From JAGLCY01 sp965369705 (GTDB lineage Bacteria > Krumholzibacteriota > Krumholzibacteriia > LZORAL124-64-63), in NCBI GenBank assembly GCA_965369705.1, contig CBDURF010000026.1, positions 1 through 28,012 of the forward strand: a DNA stretch of 28,012 nt. The letters are read 5' to 3'. Position numbers and translations under genes: made by a program. Positions 1-5,184 of this stretch are shown in pieces. The notes below the pieces were generated by a model. It was not told the DNA's origin and did no database searches. It worked only from the letters and a program-made list of their open reading frames with translations. Numbering within the stretch: position 1 is the first letter of the stretch; the number at the start of each line of letters is the position of its first letter.

Positions 1-2
1 CA

Positions 3-263
3 ACCCAGACTGACTATGACGTGGAACGGGTGGTGGCCTTCGCGGAAGACATCCTGGTACACGGGCCGCGGCTCTGGGAGCAATACGACCTAGACCAAAG
101 GCAACGGTTCCAACAACTGGTGTTTCCTGAAGGACTGGAATTCGACGGTGAGAATTATCGAACCGCCCCAACCAGCAGCATGTTCACATACTTGCGGCAG
201 ATTGGGGCGGCAAAAGATGATTTGGCATCCCCAACGGGGATCGAACCCGTGTTGCCGCCGTGA
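3..263 (+). CDS. C-terminal fragment of a serine-type site-specific recombinase (5' end outside window)
   Basis: The frame is open to the window edge and ends at a TGA at 261-263, giving 87 visible codons. The text LVFPEGLEFDG followed by YRTAPTSS resembles the C-terminal segment of resolvase/invertase-type large serine recombinases, which often end with a similar FPEG..FDG stretch after a helical region. The catalytic resolvase domain and any zinc ribbon would lie to the left and cannot be seen. The last 13 residues (ASPTGIEPVLPP and the Leu before it) are encoded by the strand opposite a tRNA-Glu gene, so this tail was probably acquired when the element inserted at the 3' end of that tRNA. 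The family call rests on recognition of the C-terminal segment only; other recombinase-like proteins of mobile elements remain possible. Confidence 0.6.
   Translation, partial: TQTDYDVERVVAFAEDILVHGPRLWEQYDLDQRQRFQQLVFPEGLEFDGENYRTAPTSSMFTYLRQIGAAKDDLASPTGIEPVLPP
223..263. other. Overlap of recombinase 3' end with tRNA-Glu 3' half, candidate attachment-site region
   Basis: The recombinase reading frame runs 41 bases into the antisense strand of tRNA-Glu and stops inside it. The tRNA 3' end, including an encoded CCA, faces the recombinase. Elements that integrate at tRNA 3' ends typically rebuild the tRNA and leave the integrase next to it, which fits this layout. The other attachment site is not in the window, so no direct repeat can be shown. 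Confidence 0.35.
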
Positions 264-297
264 AAGGGCGGTGTCCTAACCACTAGACGATGGGGAC
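223..297 (-). tRNA. tRNA-Glu (anticodon TTC)
   Basis: The reverse strand folds as a full cloverleaf. The acceptor stem is GTCCCCA paired with TGGGGAT (a G-T wobble at the first pair), the anticodon loop is CTTTCAC with anticodon TTC, and the T arm is ACGGG-TTCGATC-CCCGT. Discriminator G and CCA are encoded. It reads the glutamate codons GAA and GAG, and its U34 is a standard substrate of MnmA, which is also encoded in this window. A good promoter lies just upstream at 327-355. Confidence 0.95.
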
Positions 298-326
298 GCC
301 TCTAAGCCTGCTGGTATGAGGGCAGA

Positions 327-355
327 AAACTACTTCCTGCCCCCTGACATGTCAA
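327..355 (-). promoter_or_regulatory. Sigma70-type promoter of tRNA-Glu
   Basis: On the minus strand a perfect TTGACA (350-355) is followed by a 17-base spacer and TAGTTT (327-332). Transcription would begin near 320, about 23 bases before the tRNA. The -35 box overlaps a perfect 10-base palindrome, TGACATGTCA (345-354), which may be chance or an operator. Confidence 0.6.
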
Positions 356-385
356 ATTTCCCGTGCAATTCTCCGCTATTGTCGA

Positions 386-1759
386 CTAACCCTGCTTGGC
401 CGCTTCCTCCAGCAGTATCGCGGAAGTCCGGGCTCCACGCCAGAAGTTGTCCAGGTGGAACTTCTCATTGGGGGAGTGGATGTTGTCCGTGGACAGGCCG
501 TAGCCCAGCAGCAGCACCGGGGATTTGAGACACTTCTGGAAAGTGCCCACGATGGGAATACTGCCGCCCTCGCGAATGAACACCGGCTTGGCGCCGAACC
601 CCTTCTCCAGGGCGGCCATGCCTGCCTTCATCATGTCGGATTTGCGCGGCACCAGGACCGGGTTGGCGCCATGGTGGTCGATGACCTCGACCTTCACACC
701 TGCCGGAGCGATCGACAGCACGTAATCCGTGAAGGCCTTGGCGATCTTTTCGGGTTCCTGGTTGGGCACAAGTCGCATGGAAACCTTGGCCATGGCCTTG
801 GCGGGAATGATGGTTTTGGCGCCCTCGCCGCCATAGCCGCTCAGCAGTCCGTTGACGTCGCAGGTCGGCCGGGCCCACATCCTCTCCAGGGTAGTGAAGC
901 CTTTTTCCCCGAACGCCGCGGAAGCGCCCGTTTCCTTGCAGAGGATCTCGTCGGTATATCCCAGTTCGGCGAACCCGTCGCGTTCCTCCTGGTCCAGCTC
1001 CAGCACGTCGTCGTAGAACCCGGGCACCAGGCAGCGGCCCTCTTCATCCTTGAGTTTGGCCACGATCTCGGCCAGGGCGTTGCCGGGATTCTGCACCGTG
1101 CCGCCGTAGCTGCCCGAATGGAGGTCCATGGCCGGCCCGGTTACCTGGATCTCCATGTACGCCAGCCCCTTCAGGCTGTAGCAGATGCCCGGCGTTGTTT
1201 CGTTGTACAGAGCGGTGTCCGAGACGATGATCGCGTCGCAAGCCATTTTCTCGGAATTCTGTTCAGTGTACTTGTAGATGCTCTCGCCGCCGGCTTCTTC
1301 TTCACCCTCGATGATGAACTTTACGTTCACCGGCAATTCGATTCCCTGCCGGATATAAGCTTCCAGGGCCTTGATGTGCGTGTAGACCTGGCCTTTGTCG
1401 TCGCAGGCGCCTCTGGCGTAGATGATGCCGTTTTCGATGCGCGGTTCGAAGGGCGGAGTGTCCCACAAGTCCAACGGATCCACCGGCTGCACGTCGTAAT
1501 GGCCGTAGAACAGAAGGGTCTTCCGGTCGGGCCGGATTTCGGTCTCGGCGTAGATCAAAGGATGGCCGCCCAGGTCGATGACCTCGACCGCCAGGCCCAA
1601 TTCCTTCAACTCGTCGGCGACGAAAGCGGCAGCGCGCCGGGTGTCCTCATCATGGTCGCTTTGGGAACTGATGCTCGGTATCTTGAGAAACTCGACCAGC
1701 TGGTCGACGTGTTCATTGCGGTGGCTGTCCAGGTAGCCGAGGATTTTTTCGCTGGCCAT
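386..1759 (-). CDS. M20-family metallodipeptidase (CNDP/PepV-like)
   Basis: This 457-residue protein has the layout of M20/M25/M40 zinc peptidases that cleave dipeptides or remove C-terminal residues in the cytoplasm. Visible metal-site motifs are FYGHYDVQP (His87, Asp89), ARGACDDKGQ (Asp120, bridging ligand), EGEEEAGG (catalytic Glu and ligand near 153-155) and NIHSPNE near the end (His428). The region from about 200 to 320 would be the inserted dimerisation (lid) domain. There is no signal peptide. The ATG at 1759 has AAGGAG seven bases upstream, which fixes the start. It is transcribed toward the tRNA-Glu gene, which has its own promoter. The exact substrate cannot be told from sequence; peptide salvage is the usual role. 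Confidence 0.9.
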   Translation of the reverse strand: MASEKILGYLDSHRNEHVDQLVEFLKIPSISSQSDHDEDTRRAAAFVADELKELGLAVEVIDLGGHPLIYAETEIRPDRKTLLFYGHYDVQPVDPLDLWDTPPFEPRIENGIIYARGACDDKGQVYTHIKALEAYIRQGIELPVNVKFIIEGEEEAGGESIYKYTEQNSEKMACDAIIVSDTALYNETTPGICYSLKGLAYMEIQVTGPAMDLHSGSYGGTVQNPGNALAEIVAKLKDEEGRCLVPGFYDDVLELDQEERDGFAELGYTDEILCKETGASAAFGEKGFTTLERMWARPTCDVNGLLSGYGGEGAKTIIPAKAMAKVSMRLVPNQEPEKIAKAFTDYVLSIAPAGVKVEVIDHHGANPVLVPRKSDMMKAGMAALEKGFGAKPVFIREGGSIPIVGTFQKCLKSPVLLLGYGLSTDNIHSPNEKFHLDNFWRGARTSAILLEEAAKQG

Positions 1760-1843
1760 GGGAAACTCCTTGTTGTAGCTTTTCGGGGCTTGAGGGCCTT
1801 TTAACGGGATTTTCCGTTGACGGGACCGCAGGATAAACTACGC

Positions 1844-1872
1844 TTGACAGCGTCGTCTGTCGAGGCGATTGT
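1844..1872 (+). promoter_or_regulatory. Possible promoter of the histone gene
   Basis: TTGACA at 1844-1849 is followed 17 bases later by GATTGT at 1867-1872. The -35 is perfect and the -10 is poor (three of six). It lies in the divergent gap between the dipeptidase and the histone gene and would give a leader of about 125 bases. No better candidate was seen closer to the gene. Confidence 0.35.
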
Positions 1873-2003
1873 GTCGCAGCTTGCCGGAGACGCGATATTC
1901 CGGAGCTGGAAATGAAGGAAGTCCGCTTCCGCCGCCCGCCGGGCCTTTGGGCCGCTGCCGGCAGGGATCGGAAGAGGACCAACACTCTTAGGGAGGAACC
2001 CGC

Positions 2004-2174
2004 ATGGCTGACCTGATTATCAGCAAGAGCAAGACCAAGGAATCCGTGAAGGAATGTAACGTGTCCGGTGAATTCTATACCGCTCTGGACGCCAAGGTTC
2101 GCGAGATCATCACCGCCGCCGAAGGCCGCGCCAAGGAAAACGGCCGCAAGACCGTTCGTCCCTGCGATCTGTAG
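2004..2174 (+). CDS. Small bacterial histone-fold protein, 56 residues
   Basis: The protein starts MADLIISKSKTKE and ends NGRKTVRPCDL. The ending matches the loop-2/helix-3 signature of archaeal histones (AGRKTIKAEDI in HMfB), and the start matches the short bacterial histones typified by Bdellovibrio Bd0055 and the Leptospira homologue (MA.L.V..SK.K.). The layout is helix 1 (about 4-18), a short loop (NVSGEF), a long amphipathic helix 2 (about 25-46), the RKTVR strand loop, and a helix 3 cut down to a few residues. About a third of residues are Lys, Arg, Asp or Glu, with net positive charge. GGGAGG lies seven bases before the ATG, and a strong intrinsic terminator follows within 55 bases, so it is a monocistronic gene probably expressed well. 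The expected role is DNA binding or compaction as a dimer. The family call is by motif recognition; the DNA-binding mode is not deducible from sequence alone. Confidence 0.85.
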   Translation: MADLIISKSKTKESVKECNVSGEFYTALDAKVREIITAAEGRAKENGRKTVRPCDL

Positions 2175-2226
2175 GAACAAGGCGTTATGATCGGGCCCGA
2201 TCCACGGATCGAGCCTCGTGGATTCA

Positions 2227-2257
2227 GCGGGAACCCTTGACGGGGTTCCCGCTTTTT
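2227..2257 (+). terminator. Rho-independent terminator after the histone gene
   Basis: A perfect 10-bp stem (GCGGGAACCC at 2227-2236 with GGGTTCCCGC at 2243-2252) with a 6-base loop is followed directly by five T residues. It ends the histone transcript and separates it from the ComM-like gene. Confidence 0.93.
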
Positions 2258-2469
2258 CATGACTCCCGGCCTTTTCCCGGCAACCCCGTTCCCCGGCCCC
2301 CGGGCCGGCGTCGCCCCCCGTTGTCGAATTTCCGTACCGTTTAAGATCCCTTCACGCTGACAAAAGCCTGTTTCCCCTTCCCTGGGGCCGGTTTCCCACG
2401 ACAACCCCGGTCTTGGCGGGATCCATGCAATCGGCCGACCAGGCGCTTGCCGCCTGGAACGGGAGGATC

Positions 2470-4035
2470 ATGGCGACCAGAATCAGGACCGGCGCCCTGG
2501 CCGGCATCGACGGCTTGGCCGTAACCGCCGAAGTGGACATCAGCCGTGGTTTACCGGGATTCCACCTGGTGGGGCTGCCGAGCGCCGAGGTCCGGGAAAG
2601 CCGGGAACGGGTGCTGGCGGCCCTGCGGCACAGCGGGATACGAATTCCGGTGGGCAAAATCACCGTCAACCTGGCGCCCGCCGGCATCCGCAAGGAGGGG
2701 GCCTTTTTCGACCTGGCCATCGCCATGGGGATTGTCGCGGCGGGCGAGCCCCCGGTCCGGGAGGATGATCGGGGCTCTCGGCCGAGCGCCCTGTTCATCG
2801 GAGAACTGTCCCTGTTCGGTGAGTTGCGGCCGGTCCGGGGATTGCTGGCCATCGTGTTGGCGGCCGCTCAGATGGGGGAAGGCCTGGTCGTGGTTCCGGC
2901 CGCCCAGGCCTGGGAGGCCGGCCTGGCCGATGGTGTCGAGGTGGTGGGGGCCGACACCCTGGCCGAAGTCATTCGGTGGTGGCGCACGGGTCGTAAACCG
3001 GATTCCGGGCGGAACGGGCGACACCCGGCTCCCGTCAAATCGGACAATGACTCGGTAGCTGCGCCGGACATTCTGCTGGCGGGACTGGAGGGGCAGCCCC
3101 TGGCCCGCAAGGCGGCGGTCCTGGCCGCGGTGGGGGGGCACCATCTTTTGATGGTGGGGCCGCCGGGGACGGGCAAAACCCGTCTGGCCCGGATTCTCGG
3201 CCGGCTGCAGCCCGCCATGAACCGTGATAAAGCCATGGAGGTTACCCGCATCCACAGCGCGGCGGGCATGCTGGGAGAAACCTCGCTAATGGTCCGTCCG
3301 CCATTTCGTGCACCCCATCATACGATCACGCGGGCCGGTCTGGTGGGTGGCGGGGCGGGACCCAGTCCGGGCGAAGTCACCCTGGCCCACGGCGGACTCC
3401 TGTTCCTCGACGAGTTGCTCCAATTTTCACCCGCGGTGCTGGATGTCCTGCGGGAACCCATGGAAGAAGGTTCCATCACCTTGGTCCGCAACCCGGGTCG
3501 CCAAACCTTTCCGGCGGACTTCCAACTTGTGGCCGCCATGAACCCCTGCCGCTGCGGGTATCTGGGCAGCACGCTCCGCTCCTGCCGGTGCACGGCGCAG
3601 GATAGGTCTCGATATTTGTCACGGTTGTCCGGGCCGCTCCTGGATCGGTTCCATCTGTTCGTGGAAGTGGGGCAGTGGCAGGGAAGATTCCTGACCGGGA
3701 AGAAGCGGGGAAATCCGCACGGTCAGGGGACGGAGGCGGTTCCGTTGTCCTGGCGGGAGCGACCGGCGCAAGAAGACCTGACGGCCGCCCGGGGGCGCCT
3801 GTCCGGTTGGCGGAACAGGTCCGACCGGGATCTCCTGACGGCGGGCGCGGCCACGTTCCTGGACGACTCGCGTCTGCCCCTGGGCCTGTCACTCAGGGGA
3901 GTGAAGCGATGTCTGTCGGTCGCCCGGACCTTGGCCGCCCTGGACCGGCGGGACCGCATAGGCAAAACCCAAGTGCGGGAGGCCCTGGAGTTCCGACGGG
4001 AGATCGCCCCCTTGTCAGGGGAGCAGACATGGTGA
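2470..4035 (+). CDS. comM: ComM/YifB-type Mg-chelatase-like AAA+ ATPase
   Basis: This 521-residue protein belongs to the YifB/ComM family. ComM in naturally competent bacteria is a hexameric helicase that drives branch migration during integration of incoming DNA, but the family is also common in non-competent species. The N-terminal part has the family block GLPGFHLVGLP...VRESRERV and VNLAPAGIRKEG (Lon-substrate-like fold). Walker A GPPGTGKT is at about 230-237 and Walker B LLFLDELLQF at about 308-317. The family Cys cluster NPCRCG...CRC follows at about 358-374, and then a Mg-chelatase C-terminal domain. The frame opens at a TTG at 2413, but the ATG at 2470 matches the usual family N-terminus (ATRIRTGALAGID) and has GGGAGG close by, with a short spacing of three bases. 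The Walker-B region reads DELLQF where many homologues have DELPEF. Confidence 0.92.
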   Translation: MATRIRTGALAGIDGLAVTAEVDISRGLPGFHLVGLPSAEVRESRERVLAALRHSGIRIPVGKITVNLAPAGIRKEGAFFDLAIAMGIVAAGEPPVREDDRGSRPSALFIGELSLFGELRPVRGLLAIVLAAAQMGEGLVVVPAAQAWEAGLADGVEVVGADTLAEVIRWWRTGRKPDSGRNGRHPAPVKSDNDSVAAPDILLAGLEGQPLARKAAVLAAVGGHHLLMVGPPGTGKTRLARILGRLQPAMNRDKAMEVTRIHSAAGMLGETSLMVRPPFRAPHHTITRAGLVGGGAGPSPGEVTLAHGGLLFLDELLQFSPAVLDVLREPMEEGSITLVRNPGRQTFPADFQLVAAMNPCRCGYLGSTLRSCRCTAQDRSRYLSRLSGPLLDRFHLFVEVGQWQGRFLTGKKRGNPHGQGTEAVPLSWRERPAQEDLTAARGRLSGWRNRSDRDLLTAGAATFLDDSRLPLGLSLRGVKRCLSVARTLAALDRRDRIGKTQVREALEFRREIAPLSGEQTW

Positions 4036-4069
4036 GCCCGAGAATTCCTGGATATGAATCAGTCCCTGA

Positions 4070-5014
4070 TCAGAATGATCCCTGCACCCCGATACTCCAG
4101 TTGAGCAGATTCAGGGCCTGAGGCTTGTATTTGGTGACCACCTGCTCGACCACCGATCCATCAGCCTGCCTGGGGTATTCATTGAGGGGCACAACCACGG
4201 TTCCCTCGTCCCGCCTGGTGAAATATGGCGCGGGAGTGAATTCGATCTCGTTGATATGGGCCACGACCTCGAACCGGATGCTGATTTTCTTGTCCGCCAG
4301 GAGACGCAAACCGCCGCCGAAATTGATGTCCGAGGTGCCGGAGGCCCCGTCGAAATAGTTGGAGTTCATCTCGAACCACATTCGGCCGAAGCCGCCGGTC
4401 ACGTAGGGGTGAAGCTTGCCCTTGCCGTCGTCGAAGATCGACAGGGGATAGATGACCGCGTTCAGGGAGGCCTGCAGGGTCAACAGGGAGCGGTGCTCGG
4501 CGTCGAATTCTCCCAGCGGAGGGTCAGGTACGGGGGAAAAGCCGGGCTTGTTCTCACGGGACCACCGGTTCGTGATGGTGGAGGTGTATTCCGAGATGGC
4601 CAAGCCGCCGATACCTTCGAGGGAGAACCAGTCGGTCAGGTTGTAACCCAGGCGAAAGACCGGGTTGAAGGCGCTTTTGCCCTTGATCTTGACATCTCCC
4701 CAGAAGGTGGCGTCGTTGGTGTACTTGTAAATAATCTGATCGTGTTCCCACAAGACCTTATTGAAATCGATGAAGCCGAAGCCGAAGCTGAGCTCGATGG
4801 TGCCCGCTTCGATGGCGGGTTCCCACACATCCATTTCCTCTTCCTCGATATCGAGTTCTTCCACGGCGGAAGACGAGCTGCGGAGCAACTGGAAGGTCTT
4901 TTGGGGTTGCTCGGGGGGAGGTGCATCCTGGGGGTCGGTGTCCTGGGCAAGCAAGGGAGAATAAACCGTGATCATCAGGAGAATGATCAAAGCAGACACG
5001 AATTTTTGGGACAT
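4070..5014 (-). CDS. Outer-membrane beta-barrel protein, OmpA/OMP_b-brl-like
   Basis: This 314-residue protein has a signal peptide (about 1-23, ending SPLLAQ) and a Pro/Gln/Glu-rich stretch with a strongly acidic patch (about 50-62). The rest alternates hydrophobic and polar residues, as in an 8- to 10-strand barrel, and finishes with WSIGVQGSF, the terminal Phe typical of Bam substrates. It would sit in the outer membrane, with unknown ligand. The ATG has CAGGAG seven bases upstream. It converges with comM (34-base gap with no clear terminator) and diverges from the FG-GAP gene. It is annotated as a hypothetical barrel, since no specific porin family is recognised. Confidence 0.75.
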   Translation of the reverse strand: MSQKFVSALIILLMITVYSPLLAQDTDPQDAPPPEQPQKTFQLLRSSSSAVEELDIEEEEMDVWEPAIEAGTIELSFGFGFIDFNKVLWEHDQIIYKYTNDATFWGDVKIKGKSAFNPVFRLGYNLTDWFSLEGIGGLAISEYTSTITNRWSRENKPGFSPVPDPPLGEFDAEHRSLLTLQASLNAVIYPLSIFDDGKGKLHPYVTGGFGRMWFEMNSNYFDGASGTSDINFGGGLRLLADKKISIRFEVVAHINEIEFTPAPYFTRRDEGTVVVPLNEYPRQADGSVVEQVVTKYKPQALNLLNWSIGVQGSF

Positions 5015-5081
5015 GAATCGGCTCCTGTCCAGGACTTTGCCCGGGCTAGCGGGGATGCAGCCTAATGAAACTCATCAAATA

Positions 5082-5110
5082 AATTTCAGGCGCAACCCCT
5101 TGAGTGTCAA
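5082..5110 (-). promoter_or_regulatory. Promoter of the barrel-protein gene with A/T upstream element
   Basis: On the minus strand a perfect TTGACA (5105-5110) is followed by a 17-base spacer and GAAATT (5082-5087, three of six). Directly upstream is an (AAT)n-type A/T tract (about 5109-5124), which could act as an UP element. The -10 is weak, so the call is tentative. Confidence 0.4.
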
Positions 5111-5134
5111 TAATAATAATAAATCGAAACTCTT

Positions 5135-5163
5135 TTGGTCGTTGGTCGTGATATTCCTATACT
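5135..5163 (+). promoter_or_regulatory. Promoter of the FG-GAP gene
   Basis: TTGGTC (5135-5140), a 17-base spacer and TATACT (5158-5163) form a good sigma70-type promoter. The start point would be near 5170, only about 15 bases before the ATG at 5185, which makes the GTG at 5167 an unlikely start. Confidence 0.55.
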
Positions 5164-5184
5164 GATGTGACCCTACCTGGAGAA

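Noticed and set aside
455..1804. Long plus-strand frame opposite the dipeptidase
   Set aside because: It mirrors the M20 gene in high-GC DNA, has no SD or family motif, and its sequence shows no fold; it is a shadow.
2413..2469. Longer ComM start at TTG 2413
   Set aside because: The 19 added residues are not family-like; the ATG at 2470 begins the usual ComM sequence.
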